Shown piece after piece: positions 32,734 through 41,606 of a stretch of DNA of 64,000 nt. Within the stretch, counting starts at the first letter, position 1; every line of letters starts with the position of its first letter. The DNA comes from Bradyrhizobium sp. ORS 285 (lineage in GTDB: Bacteria > Pseudomonadota > Alphaproteobacteria > Rhizobiales > Xanthobacteraceae), in contig NZ_LT859959.1 of the NCBI RefSeq assembly GCF_900176205.1, forward strand, positions 3,679,001 to 3,743,000. The letters are read 5' to 3'. The notes under the pieces were generated by a model that was not told where the DNA came from, did not search any database, and was given only the letters and a program-made list of their open reading frames with translations. The translations under genes and the position numbers were made by a program.

Positions 32734-32837
32734 GCGCAGGGAATGCCGGTTGAAACGGCTTTGCCTGTGGTGACTGCCGCCTGCTTTTTGTTTGCAGGCG
32801 GGCCATGGGTGAGGCCTTCACCCGGCATTCCCTGCGC
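32734..32837. repeat. Intergenic inverted-repeat element with internal hairpin
   Basis: GCGCAGGGAATGCCGG (32734-32749) returns inverted as CCGGCATTCCCTGCGC (32822-32837). The match extends inward for five more bases with one mismatch. Inside is a second stem CGCCTGC/GCAGGCG (32778-32800) around a T-rich loop. The cruciform-like structure and position are typical of dispersed Bradyrhizobium repeats. Confidence 0.75.
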
Positions 32838-32952
32838 CCTCTTTCATCGATGAGGGTCTTGATCAGGCAATCACTCGGGCGCGATGGCGCGGCGGGATGC
32901 AACGTCGCGCGCATTGATGGGAAGCACGATGGGCGCATCATCCTCCGCCGTC

Positions 32953-33072
32953 GTCCCGGTCTCCGAGCCGGGACTCATACCCACAGGGAGAACTGTGAAG
33001 CAGGAGGGCAATGGGCATCTCGCTCTCACAACATCCGCTGCGGCGTATGGGTCCCGGCTCGGAGGCCGGGAA
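32953..33072. repeat. Intergenic inverted-repeat element of a second family
   Basis: The 28-base arm at 32953-32980 (beginning GTCCCGGTCTCCGAGCCGGG) is inverted at 33045-33072 (beginning GTATGGGTCCCGGCTCGGAG) with four mismatches. Each arm itself contains the small palindrome CCCGGCTCGGAGGCCGGG or its variant. It ends 20 bp before the recJ stop codon. Confidence 0.75.
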
Positions 33073-33091
33073 GACACCGTTGATGTTGCCG

Positions 33092-34933
33092 CTACCTGAT
33101 CATCGCCGGACCGTGATCCGGCACGGCGACGTCCAGCACGCGCAGTTGCACGCGCTCGACGCCCTGGTAGCGGTCGACGGTCAGCGTGCCCGCGACATGG
33201 AGGACCTGGCCGCGATGCTGGACGAGCGCGTTGCCGAGCTTCTGGCCGACCGAGCGGAACGCGATGGCGTTCACGGTGGCGCCGTCGCCGGACTTGAAGC
33301 GCAGCTTGAGATGCGCCTGCCCGACCTCGTCGGCATAGACGAGCTGATGCGACGGGAGCGCCACGATCGGCTCCGGATTGCCGCTGCCGAAGGGCCCGGC
33401 GCGATTGAGCGTATTGACCAGCTCCGGCGTCGCTGCGCGCGCGCTGATCGCGCCGTCGATCAGGATCTCGTTGACGTGCCGCGCCTCGGCGACATCGGCG
33501 GCGAGCGCGTTTTCCAGATAGGCGCGAAACTCCGCCAGCCGCTCCTTGCGCAGGGTGACGCCGGCGGCCATCGCATGCCCGCCGCCCTTCATCAGGATGC
33601 CCTGCTCCACCGCATGGCGCACGGCACGGCCGAGATCGACGCCCGGAATCGAGCGGCCCGAGCCGGTGCCGATGCCGCCCGGCTCCAGCGCGATCGCAAA
33701 CGCAGGCCGCGCAAACTTTTCCTTCAGCCGCGACGCCACCAACCCGACCACGCCGGGATGCCAGCCCTCGGACGCGGTCACGATGACCGCACCCTTGTCC
33801 TCCAGCCCAAGCGACGCCAACGCCTCGGCCTCGGCCTGCGCCTCCGCATGCTGCTCGATGACGCGGCGCTCGGTGTTGAGCCGATCGAGCTCGGCCGCGA
33901 TCCGCGCCGCCTCCGACACGTCCGTCTCCAGCAGCAGCCGCACGCCGAGATCGGCGCGACCGATACGGCCGCCGGCATTGATGCGCGGCCCCAGCATGAA
34001 GCCGAGATGCCACGCCTCCGGCGGACCGTTGAGCCGGGCGACATCCATCAGCGCGGTATGGCCGACATGATCGCGTCGGCGCATCGCGATCAGGCCCTTG
34101 GCGACGAAGGCGCGGTTGAGCCCGACCAGCGGCGCCACGTCAGCGACGGTGCCGAGCGCGACGTGGTGCAGCATGCCGAGCAGATCGGGCTCGGGCCGCG
34201 TGCTGCTCCAGAAGCCGCGGCCCCGCAGCTCCCTGTTGACGGCCACCAGCGTCACCAGCGTCAGCCCGACCGCGGCGAGATGGCCGAGGCCGGAGAGATC
34301 GTCGGGCCGGTTCGGGTTCACCAGCGCCTCGACCTCCGGCAGCTCCTCGCCGCATTGATGGTGGTCGATCACCACCACGGCCATGCCGAGCCGCCGCGCC
34401 TCCGCCAGCGGCTCCAGGCTGGTGGTGCCGCAGTCGACCGTCACCAGCAAGGTTGCGCCTTTGTCGGCAAGCCCGCGGATCGCTTCGACGTTCGGCCCAT
34501 AGCCCTCGAAGATGCGGTCGGGAATGTGGATCAGCGGGTCGAGCCCGCAATGCCGCAGGTGCCAGGCGAGCAGCGCCGCCGACGTCGCGCCGTCGACGTC
34601 GTAGTCGCCGAAAATCGCGACCTTCTCACCTTTCACGGCGGCATCCGCGATACGCTGCGCCGCCACCTCCATCTGCGTCACCGTGAACGGGTCCGGCATC
34701 AGCTTGCGGATGGTGGGGTCGAGGAAGTCGTTGACTGCATCGAGGGCGACGTCACGCCCGGCGAGCACCCGCGCCAGCATTTCCGGCAACTGATAGCGCT
34801 GCACGATCGCCAGCGCCCGCGCCGCGCCGCGCGTGTCCAGCCGGTCGCGCCACAGCTTGTTGGTCAGCGACAGCCGCACGCCGAGGAACGCCGGCGGGGC
34901 GCTCAAGGGCAAGGCAAGGGCAGACGGTGCCAT
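33092..34933 (-). CDS. recJ: Single-stranded-DNA-specific exonuclease RecJ
   Basis: 613 residues from the ATG at 34933. The DHH phosphoesterase motifs are complete: VAIFGDYDVDGATSAALLAW (DYDVDG), VTVDCGTTSLEP, VVVIDHHQCGEELPEVEAL (DHH), and the DHHA1 element GGGHAMAAGVTLRKER. An OB-fold follows in the C-terminal 130 residues. RecJ degrades single-stranded DNA 5' to 3' in RecF-pathway and mismatch repair. In many rhizobia it follows glpX directly, but here an MCP-like and a dehalogenase gene stand between them. Confidence 0.96.
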   Translation of the reverse strand: MAPSALALPLSAPPAFLGVRLSLTNKLWRDRLDTRGAARALAIVQRYQLPEMLARVLAGRDVALDAVNDFLDPTIRKLMPDPFTVTQMEVAAQRIADAAVKGEKVAIFGDYDVDGATSAALLAWHLRHCGLDPLIHIPDRIFEGYGPNVEAIRGLADKGATLLVTVDCGTTSLEPLAEARRLGMAVVVIDHHQCGEELPEVEALVNPNRPDDLSGLGHLAAVGLTLVTLVAVNRELRGRGFWSSTRPEPDLLGMLHHVALGTVADVAPLVGLNRAFVAKGLIAMRRRDHVGHTALMDVARLNGPPEAWHLGFMLGPRINAGGRIGRADLGVRLLLETDVSEAARIAAELDRLNTERRVIEQHAEAQAEAEALASLGLEDKGAVIVTASEGWHPGVVGLVASRLKEKFARPAFAIALEPGGIGTGSGRSIPGVDLGRAVRHAVEQGILMKGGGHAMAAGVTLRKERLAEFRAYLENALAADVAEARHVNEILIDGAISARAATPELVNTLNRAGPFGSGNPEPIVALPSHQLVYADEVGQAHLKLRFKSGDGATVNAIAFRSVGQKLGNALVQHRGQVLHVAGTLTVDRYQGVERVQLRVLDVAVPDHGPAMIR

Positions 34934-35241
34934 CAGGCTATGGGCCTCGCATGCGGCATGGCGATTCGAAAACGACGGCGCCGAATCTACAGCAAGTCGG
35001 CGGTCGCGGCAGGCTCCGTCGCAGGAACCCACTGGAATCGCACTGCATCATCGCGGAAATCAGGGCCTCAGAGGGGGTGTTTGATGACATATAGTGCGAC
35101 TTGCCTAAAATTACAGCTGTGTTCAGGATCGTGCATTAAACGCGCGTTAGGCGAACTCCGTGACATTTCAATCAAATTATACCGACTGAATTGCTCGCAG
35201 TCTCCGCATCGGCCGAGACAGCGATGAAATGGAGTTGTTCA
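34934..35241. other. Divergent promoter region between recJ and an MCP-like gene
   Basis: About 310 bases, noticeably AT-rich at 35080-35200 (for example ATTATACCGACTGAATTG). It should hold the promoters of both genes. No small gene or structured RNA is visible. Confidence 0.45.
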
Positions 35242-36327
35242 ATGTTGGCAGCGCCTGAGCTGAAGACCTCCCCCTCGATTGCGCCGTCTCCCACGGCTCC
35301 CCAGGACGAGACCGACGTCTCCGCGCTGATCGCGCGGCTCACCGGCGAGGTCAATCAGATCGCCTGCGAGAAGACCAAGTCGATCCAGCAGATCACCAAT
35401 CAGATGAAGATGCTGGCCCTGAACGCGCTGATCGAAAGCTCCCGGGTGGGCGCGCAGGGCGCGGGCTTCGCAGTCGTCGCGCAGGAGGTGCGCGCGGTCG
35501 GCCAGCAGGTCGAGACCATCGCGCGCGAGCTCGAAGGCCAGCTCACCACCCGCACCGGCAATCTCAAAAGCTCGATCGAGCGCATGACCGAGCGGGCCCG
35601 CGGCGAGCGCATGGTCGATCTCGCGCTCAACGCGATCGAGCTGATCGACCGCAATCTCTATGAGCGGACTTGCGACGTGCGCTGGTGGGCGACCGACTCC
35701 GCTGTCGTCGATTGCGCCGCCACACCGGACGCCGCCCGCGTCGCCCATGTCTCCGAACGGCTCGCGGTGATCCTCTCGGCCTACACGGTCTATCTCGATC
35801 TCTGGCTGTGCGATCCCTCGGGCAAGGTGATCGCGAACGGCCGCGCGGACCGCTTCAACGTGGTGGGCCAGAGCGTCGCCGATACGAAGTGGTTTCGCGA
35901 GGCGCGCGGCCTGCGCTCGGGGGACGACTACGTCGCCGGCGACGTCGAGTGCCAGCCGCTGCTCGGCAACGCCCAGGTCGCGACCTATTGCGCCTCGGTA
36001 CGCGAGAACGGCAACGCCCATGGCAAGCCGCTCGGCGTGCTCGCGATCCATTTCGATTGGGAGGCCCAGGCGCGCGCGATCGTGCAAGGGGTCCGCGTCA
36101 GCGAGAGCGACAAGGCTCGCGCGCTGCTGGTGGATTCCAGCCACCGCGTGATCGCCTCCTCGGACGGACAAGGCATTCTCAGCGAGCGCGTGTCGCTGAA
36201 GCTCGACGGCAAGCGCAGCGGTTTCTATCAGGACGCATCCGGACGCATGGTCGCCTTCCATGCCACGCCCGGCTACGAGACCTACAAGGGCCTCGGCTGG
36301 TACGGCGTGATCGTGTCGGGCGCGTGA
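35242..36327 (+). CDS. Soluble protein with an N-terminal MCP signalling fragment and a C-terminal sensor domain
   Basis: 361 residues from the ATG at 35242 (GGAG seven bases upstream). Residues about 25-110 resemble the chemoreceptor signalling hairpin tip and descending arm: QITNQMKMLALNALIESSRV then GAGFAVVAQEVRAVGQQVET, the consensus being IANQTNLLALNAAIEAARAG...GFAVVAxEVR. The ascending arm and methylation helices are missing. The C-terminal 240 residues look like a double PDC/Cache-type sensor (AYTVYLDLWLCDPSGKVIAN and KARALLVDSSHRVIASSDGQ). There is no transmembrane segment. Normal chemoreceptors put the sensor first, so the order is inverted. Confidence 0.75.
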   Translation: MLAAPELKTSPSIAPSPTAPQDETDVSALIARLTGEVNQIACEKTKSIQQITNQMKMLALNALIESSRVGAQGAGFAVVAQEVRAVGQQVETIARELEGQLTTRTGNLKSSIERMTERARGERMVDLALNAIELIDRNLYERTCDVRWWATDSAVVDCAATPDAARVAHVSERLAVILSAYTVYLDLWLCDPSGKVIANGRADRFNVVGQSVADTKWFREARGLRSGDDYVAGDVECQPLLGNAQVATYCASVRENGNAHGKPLGVLAIHFDWEAQARAIVQGVRVSESDKARALLVDSSHRVIASSDGQGILSERVSLKLDGKRSGFYQDASGRMVAFHATPGYETYKGLGWYGVIVSGA

Positions 36328-36337
36328 GAGCGGAGGG

Positions 36338-37057
36338 TCAGCAGCCGAGCCGGTCGGCGATGCCGTTGAAGTCGGCGGCCACGATGTCCCAGGCCCCGGT
36401 GGCTTCGAAGTCGCGGTTCTGCAGCGGGCCGTATTCGGTGGGCCGGGCAACAAAGGCGGTCTTCAGACCGTAGCGTTGAGCCGCCTCGAGATCATTGTTG
36501 TGCGCGGCGACCATCATGACCTCGCCGGGCGAAAGACATAGGAGACGCGCGGCGCCGAGATAGGTCTCGGGGTCGGGCTTGTAGTGCTCGAACAGCTCGG
36601 CGGAGAGAACGAGGTCCCAGGGAAGCCCTGCGAACTTCGCCATGTTGGTGAGCAGCGCGACATTGCCGTTGGAGAGCGGCGCGATGATGTATTTGGACTT
36701 CAGCCGGGTCAGCCCGGCAACACTGTCGGCCCACGGATGCAGCCGGTGCCAGCCGCGGGTGAGATGATCGAGATCGGCTTCGGTCAGGCCGACGATGCCG
36801 AGCTTGGCGACGAGCGTCTCCAGCGACCGCCGGTGCAGCACGTCGAGAATGACGTAGCCGCGCTCCGGATGCCTGCGGACCTCGTCCATCGAGCCGACAT
36901 AGAGCCCGCGCCAGCTGTCGACCAGCGCGGTCCAGTCGCCCTGGATGCCGCGCGTCTTGGACCAAGCGGTGAAGTCGTTGATCAGGCTGGTGCGCCAGTC
37001 GACGACGGTGCCGAACACGTCGAAGACCAGCGCCTTGACCATCGAGAGATCGGACAT
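36338..37057 (-). CDS. Type II haloacid dehalogenase (HAD superfamily)
   Basis: 239 residues. The nucleophile aspartate is in VKALVFDVFGTVVDWR, with the aromatic FGT element of 2-haloacid dehalogenases; motif II is the Ser in IIAPLSNGNVALL, motif III the Lys of FEHYKPDPETY and motif IV the VMMVAAHNNDLEAAQR segment in which D is preceded by N. The type II enzymes hydrolyse L-2-haloalkanoic acids with inversion. It ends 10 bp after the MCP-like gene ends, converging on it, and starts 15 bp from the glpX stop codon, so it is probably transcribed with glpX. Confidence 0.87.
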   Translation of the reverse strand: MSDLSMVKALVFDVFGTVVDWRTSLINDFTAWSKTRGIQGDWTALVDSWRGLYVGSMDEVRRHPERGYVILDVLHRRSLETLVAKLGIVGLTEADLDHLTRGWHRLHPWADSVAGLTRLKSKYIIAPLSNGNVALLTNMAKFAGLPWDLVLSAELFEHYKPDPETYLGAARLLCLSPGEVMMVAAHNNDLEAAQRYGLKTAFVARPTEYGPLQNRDFEATGAWDIVAADFNGIADRLGC

Positions 37058-37072
37058 CGCGGCGCTCCGCCG

Positions 37073-38074
37073 TCAGTCGAGGTGAAACTTCTCGAGCTGC
37101 CGGTGCTCGGCGCGGATGTAGCGGACGGTGCCGGTGACGGAGCGCATCACGACGGTCTCAGTCTCGATCACGCCGTCCTTGCGGAACTTGACGCCGGAGA
37201 GCAGCGAGCCGGTGGTCACGCCAGTCGCCGCGAACAGGCAGTCGCCGCGCGCCATGTCCTCGATGCCATAGATCATCTTGGGATCGTTGACGCCCATCTT
37301 GGCCGCCCGCTCCCGCTTCTCGTCGGTGTCGAGGATCAGGCGGCACTGCATCTGACCGCCGATGCAGCGCAGCGCCACCGCCGCCAGCACGCCTTCCGGC
37401 GCGCCACCGGTGCCCATATACATGTCGACGCCGGTGTCCTCAGGCGTCGCGGTGTGAATGACGCCGGCAACGTCGCCATCGGTGATCAGGCGGACCGCGG
37501 CGCCGGTCGAGCGCACGCCCTGGATGATGTCGGCATGGCGCGGACGGTCGAGCACCAGCACGGTGATCGCGCCGGGCTCGACGCCCTTGGCCTTGGCGAG
37601 ACGACGGACGTTGTCGGCCGGGCTGGCATCGATGTCGACGACGCCCTTGGCGTAACCCGGACCGACCGCGATCTTCTGCATGTAGACGTCGGGCGCATGC
37701 AGCAAGGTGCCGCCATCGGCCATCGCCATGGTCGCGATCGCGCCGGGCATGTTCTTGGCGCAGAGGGTGGTGCCCTCGAGAGGGTCGACCGCGATATCGA
37801 CCTTCGGGCCGGCGTTGAGGCCGACCTTCTCGCCGATGTAGAGCATCGGGGCCTCGTCGCGCTCGCCCTCGCCGATCACCACGGTGCCTTCGATCGGCAG
37901 CTTGTTGAGCTCGCGGCGCATGGCGTCGACCGCCGCCTGGTCGGCCGGCTTCTCCTGGCCGTGGCCCCGCAGCCTTGCCGCCGACACCGCCGCGCGCTCG
38001 GTCACGCGCACCAGCTCCAGGGTCAGGATGCGCTCGAGCAACAGCTGTTGCGGGACGGAAATCTGCGTCGACAT
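37073..38074 (-). CDS. glpX: Class II fructose-1,6-bisphosphatase GlpX
   Basis: 333 residues with GAGGAG seven bases before the ATG. Metal- and substrate-binding elements: VVIGEGERDEAPMLYIGEKV, DIAVDPLEGTTLCAKN and GGAPEGVLAAVALRCIGGQM. It makes fructose 6-phosphate in gluconeogenesis and, where present, the Calvin cycle. It lies downstream of hom on the same strand after a 204-base gap, the alaC-hom-glpX order seen in many Rhizobiales. Confidence 0.95.
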   Translation of the reverse strand: MSTQISVPQQLLLERILTLELVRVTERAAVSAARLRGHGQEKPADQAAVDAMRRELNKLPIEGTVVIGEGERDEAPMLYIGEKVGLNAGPKVDIAVDPLEGTTLCAKNMPGAIATMAMADGGTLLHAPDVYMQKIAVGPGYAKGVVDIDASPADNVRRLAKAKGVEPGAITVLVLDRPRHADIIQGVRSTGAAVRLITDGDVAGVIHTATPEDTGVDMYMGTGGAPEGVLAAVALRCIGGQMQCRLILDTDEKRERAAKMGVNDPKMIYGIEDMARGDCLFAATGVTTGSLLSGVKFRKDGVIETETVVMRSVTGTVRYIRAEHRQLEKFHLD

Positions 38075-38278
38075 CGGTCAACTCCTCAAGACGTCAAGGC
38101 GGCTCAGCGCCATCAAATTCTACCAGCCGGAGGCCGCCATCGGGGGCGGCTCACGGTGCAGCGGAATGGCCCGGATGGCCGCTCCTCACCGCGCGATTCC
38201 ACCGGTTTGAGCATGAACCTAACCCAAACGCCACGCGTTTGTTTAAGCAGGGACAACCGGTTCCCTGGGCATCCCAGG

Positions 38279-39595
38279 TTAATTCTTCTCGATCCGGATC
38301 ACCTGCGGCTTGCCGCTGATGACCTTGTCGCGCTGCACGGCCTGGAGCGCCTTGTGCACAGCGTCCTCATGCGTCGCGTAGGTGATCAGGATCACCGGCA
38401 CGGGACCGCCCTTGGCGCCCGCCTTCAGCGGCTCGCTGCCAGGGGGATGACGCTGCACGATCGACTCGATCGAGATCTTCTGCTCGGCCAGCCGGGTCGC
38501 GATCGTCGCCGCGGTGCCGGCATGATCGCGCGCCATCAAGCGGATGTAGTAGCCGCCCTCGTGCCGCTCCATCGGCGCCTTCTCGGTCGCCTGCAGCTTC
38601 TCGACCGGACGCCCGAATGGCGCCGAGCGGATGCCGCGCGCGACGTCGGCGATATCGGCCACGACGGCGGACGCGGTGGCCGCGCCCCCTGCTCCCGGCC
38701 CGACCAGGGTGATCGGCGGAATGCCCTCGCCGTCGATCGTGACCGCATTGGTCACGCCCATCACCTGGGCGATCGACGAGGATTTCGGCACCATGGTCGG
38801 ATGCACCCGCTGCTCGATGCCCTTGGCGGTGCGCATCGCGACCCCGAGCAGCTTGACGCGGTAGCCGAGCTCATCGGCGGCCTTGAGATCCTCAGGCGCG
38901 ATCGAGGAGATGCCTTCCACATAGATGGATTTCTCGGCCACCTGGGTGCCGAAGGCGAGGCTCGCCAGGATCGCGAGCTTCTGCGCGGTATCATGGCCAT
39001 GGATGTCGAACGACGGATCGGCTTCGGCATAGCCGAGCCGCTGCGCGTCCTTCAGGCACTCGTCGAACGACAGACCCTCCTGCTCCATGCGGGTCAGGAT
39101 GTAGTTGCAGGTGCCGTTGAGGATGCCATAGACGCGACTGACGCCGGTCCCCGCGAGGCCTTCGCGCAAGGTCTTGATGACCGGAATCGCAGCGCCGACG
39201 GCGGCCTCGAAGTTCAGCGCACCGCCGGACTTCTCGGCAGCCTTGGCGAGCTTCAGGCCGTGCTTGGCGATCAGCGCCTTGTTGGCCGTGACCACCGACT
39301 TGCCGGCCTTCAGAGCGGTGTCGATCGCCGACAGTGCCGGATCGCCGGATCCGCCCATCAGCTCAACGAAGCAGTCGACCTCTGGATCGCTGGCCAGCGC
39401 CAGCGGATCCCTAGCCCATTTGATGCCCGTGAGGTCGACGGCGCGCTTCTTCTTCGAGCGCGCCGTCACGGCAACCACCTTCACAGGACGTCCCGTCCGT
39501 TCGGTGAGCACGCGCCCCTGCTGCTCGATCAGACGAACGACCTCGGCACCCACGGTGCCGAGGCCCGCGATGCCCACTCTCAGGGGTGCGACCAT
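38279..39595 (-). CDS. hom: Homoserine dehydrogenase
   Basis: 438 residues. The N-terminal Rossmann fold starts LRVGIAGLGTVGAEVVRLIE, the catalytic domain has GILNGTCNYILTRMEQEGLS and AYAEADPSFDIHGHDTAQKL-like sequence, and residues about 355-435 form an ACT domain (YYIRLMARDHAGTAATIATR). It reduces aspartate semialdehyde to homoserine for threonine and methionine. The ACT domain is expected to bind threonine. It starts 36 bases after the aminotransferase gene, clearly in one operon. Confidence 0.96.
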   Translation of the reverse strand: MVAPLRVGIAGLGTVGAEVVRLIEQQGRVLTERTGRPVKVVAVTARSKKKRAVDLTGIKWARDPLALASDPEVDCFVELMGGSGDPALSAIDTALKAGKSVVTANKALIAKHGLKLAKAAEKSGGALNFEAAVGAAIPVIKTLREGLAGTGVSRVYGILNGTCNYILTRMEQEGLSFDECLKDAQRLGYAEADPSFDIHGHDTAQKLAILASLAFGTQVAEKSIYVEGISSIAPEDLKAADELGYRVKLLGVAMRTAKGIEQRVHPTMVPKSSSIAQVMGVTNAVTIDGEGIPPITLVGPGAGGAATASAVVADIADVARGIRSAPFGRPVEKLQATEKAPMERHEGGYYIRLMARDHAGTAATIATRLAEQKISIESIVQRHPPGSEPLKAGAKGGPVPVILITYATHEDAVHKALQAVQRDKVISGKPQVIRIEKN

Positions 39596-39631
39596 GGAAT
39601 CAACGAACCTGCAGCAAGGAAACGGGAAGAC

Positions 39632-40852
39632 TCAGCGCCGGTTGGCGAGAGGCACCACGTTGTGCAACGTTTCGATGCCGCTTTCAAGGAAGCGGCGGAC
39701 GCCGCGGGCGGCCTGCCGGATACGCTGCTCGTTCTCGACCATGGCGATGCGGACATAGCCTTCGCCGTGCTCGCCGAAGCCGACACCGGGCGAGACCGCG
39801 ACGCCGCACTTCTCCACCATGAGGGTGGCGAACTGCATGCTGCCGAGGCTCTTGAACTTCTCCGGGAGCGGCGTCCAGGCGAACATCGAAGCCTCCGGCG
39901 ACGGGATCTCCCAGCCGGCCCGGCCGAACGATTCGACCAGCGTATCCCGACGCTTGCGGTAGACGTCGCGCATTTCGCGAATGCAGTCGTCGGGACCGTT
40001 GAGCGCTGCGGTGGCCGCGACTTGCACCGGCGTGAACGCCCCGTAGTCGAGATACGACTTCACCCGCGCCAGCGCCGCGATGATGCGCTCATTGCCGACC
40101 GCAAAGCCCATGCGCCAGCCGGCCATCGAGTAGGTCTTCGACATCGAGGTAAACTCGACCGCGACATCCATCGCGCCCGGCACCTGCAGCACCGACGGGG
40201 GCGGGTTGTTGTCGTCGAAATAGACCTCGGCATAAGCGAGGTCCGACAGGATCAGGATCTCGTGCTTTTTCGCGAATGCGACGAGGTCGCGATAGAAATC
40301 GAGGCTCGCGACATAGGCGGTCGGGTTGCTCGGATAGCAGACGATCAGCGCCAGCGGCTTCGGGATCGAGTGAATGATGGCCCGCTCGGCCGCCTCGAAG
40401 AACTGCGGCGTCGGCTCGGCCGGCACCGAGCGGATGACGCCGCCCGCCATCAGGAAGCCGAAGGCGTGGATCGGATAGCTCGGGTTCGGGCACAGGATCA
40501 CGTCGCCCGGCGCGGTGATCGCCTGCGCGACGTTGGCAAAGCCTTCCTTGGAGCCGAGCGTCGCCACGATCTGGGTGTCGGGATTGAGCTTCACGCCGAA
40601 GCGGCGGTCGTAATAGGCCGCCTGCGCGCGGCGGAGGCCAACGATGCCGCGGGACGCCGAGTAGCGGTCGGTGCGCGGCTTGCCCAAGGTCTCTTTGAGC
40701 TTCTCCAGCACATGCGCCGGCGCCGGCAGGTCCGGATTGCCCATGCCGAGGTCGATGATATCGGCCCCGGCGTTCCGCGCGGCCGCCTTGGCCCGGTTGA
40801 CCTGCTCGAACACGTAAGGCGGCAGACGGCGGATGCGATAGAAATCTTCCAT
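39632..40852 (-). CDS. Class I/II aminotransferase, AlaC-like (often annotated LL-diaminopimelate aminotransferase)
   Basis: 406 residues. The PLP fold type I landmarks are IIDLGMGNPDLPAPAHVLEK, DRYSASRGIVGLRRA, ALIVCYPSNPTAYVASLDFY, ILILSDLAYAEVYFDD and the Schiff-base lysine in SMSKTYSMAGWRMGFAVGN. It resembles E. coli AlaC, a glutamate-pyruvate transaminase, and the conserved Rhizobiales gene found before hom. The substrate may be aspartate, pyruvate or both. It is the first gene of the alaC-hom-(glpX) run. Confidence 0.9.
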   Translation of the reverse strand: MEDFYRIRRLPPYVFEQVNRAKAAARNAGADIIDLGMGNPDLPAPAHVLEKLKETLGKPRTDRYSASRGIVGLRRAQAAYYDRRFGVKLNPDTQIVATLGSKEGFANVAQAITAPGDVILCPNPSYPIHAFGFLMAGGVIRSVPAEPTPQFFEAAERAIIHSIPKPLALIVCYPSNPTAYVASLDFYRDLVAFAKKHEILILSDLAYAEVYFDDNNPPPSVLQVPGAMDVAVEFTSMSKTYSMAGWRMGFAVGNERIIAALARVKSYLDYGAFTPVQVAATAALNGPDDCIREMRDVYRKRRDTLVESFGRAGWEIPSPEASMFAWTPLPEKFKSLGSMQFATLMVEKCGVAVSPGVGFGEHGEGYVRIAMVENEQRIRQAARGVRRFLESGIETLHNVVPLANRR

Positions 40853-41062
40853 GGGTCTCTCGGCTCCGGCAACCGGGGGCGGATTCGCCAGCTCGGCTGG
40901 CGCTGCGACGCCGCAGCCCTGAAACCCGTGCTAGAACATAAGCTTAGCACGGCCATACGGCCTGGCTGGCGGCGACACGCAAGGGTGCGGTTGATTCCGG
41001 TGTTTTATCATGGACGCCGCGCCGCGCCAGACAATTACGTCAGGGGGATCGGGCTGAAGCGC

Positions 41063-41332
41063 TTACCGGTCCCTGGTGCCGGACGCAGCCGAGGCTTGGC
41101 GGTCGCGCGCGGCCGTAAGCTCCTTTTCGATCCTGGCGCGCTCTTCCGGCGAGATCGTCGGCGTTCCGCGATCGCGCGGGACGTCGTTCACGGGGAGATA
41201 GCCGGCGGGCTCCTTCGGGTGCGCGGCGGCGTCGGCGTCGAGGGACGGCATGTCGACGATCGAGCTGGAGCAGCCGGCCAGCGCCAGGCTGCTGCACAGC
41301 ACGACGGCCGCTACCGCGGCACGCGCCCACAT
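41063..41332 (-). CDS. Small lipoprotein, unknown
   Basis: 89 residues from the ATG at 41332. The N-terminus MWARAAVAAVVLCSSLALAG ends in a lipobox A-L-A-G-C. The mature chain has PKEPAGYLPVNDVPRDRGTP and a C-terminal helical, charged part (SPEERARIEKELTAARDRQA). Such short lipoproteins with a P-x-Y-LPV-x-D-x-P motif occur in rhizobia; role unknown. It is divergent from phaC across 274 bases that are relatively AT-rich. Confidence 0.72.
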   Translation of the reverse strand: MWARAAVAAVVLCSSLALAGCSSSIVDMPSLDADAAAHPKEPAGYLPVNDVPRDRGTPTISPEERARIEKELTAARDRQASAASGTRDR

Positions 41333-41606
41333 CCTCTCGCCTTGCCCCGCCGTCCTCACACCAAAGTCCCCACCGACCCAACCAACCCCAAATCGCAGTG
41401 CGGCACATTTTGCCGCAGCACAACCAATTGTCACCCGAAACGTTACACGGTTGAACAGGAATTTCGTCCCGTATGCGAGCGCATTGTGTCTGAAGCGAGC
41501 GTCTTTTTCGCAATGCAACACGCAGAAATCGAATTAACTGCAAACTCGCGGATTGTTGATCTCGCGCGGTGACGAGCGGCTTCCGAAGCGATAGTGTGAT
41601 CAGGCC

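Noticed and set aside
32526..32828. Short minus-strand frame across the repeat element
   Set aside because: Its second half is the palindromic repeat itself, so the frame is an artefact of repeat DNA.
33011..35227. 738-codon plus-strand frame opposite recJ
   Set aside because: Mirror frame of recJ; recJ carries all DHH motifs.
36584..41572. A 1662-codon open frame on the plus strand across glpX, hom and the aminotransferase
   Set aside because: It is antisense to three clear genes; its translation is rich in Arg, His, Asp, Gly and Ala, has no domain, and such mirror frames are expected in high-GC coding DNA.
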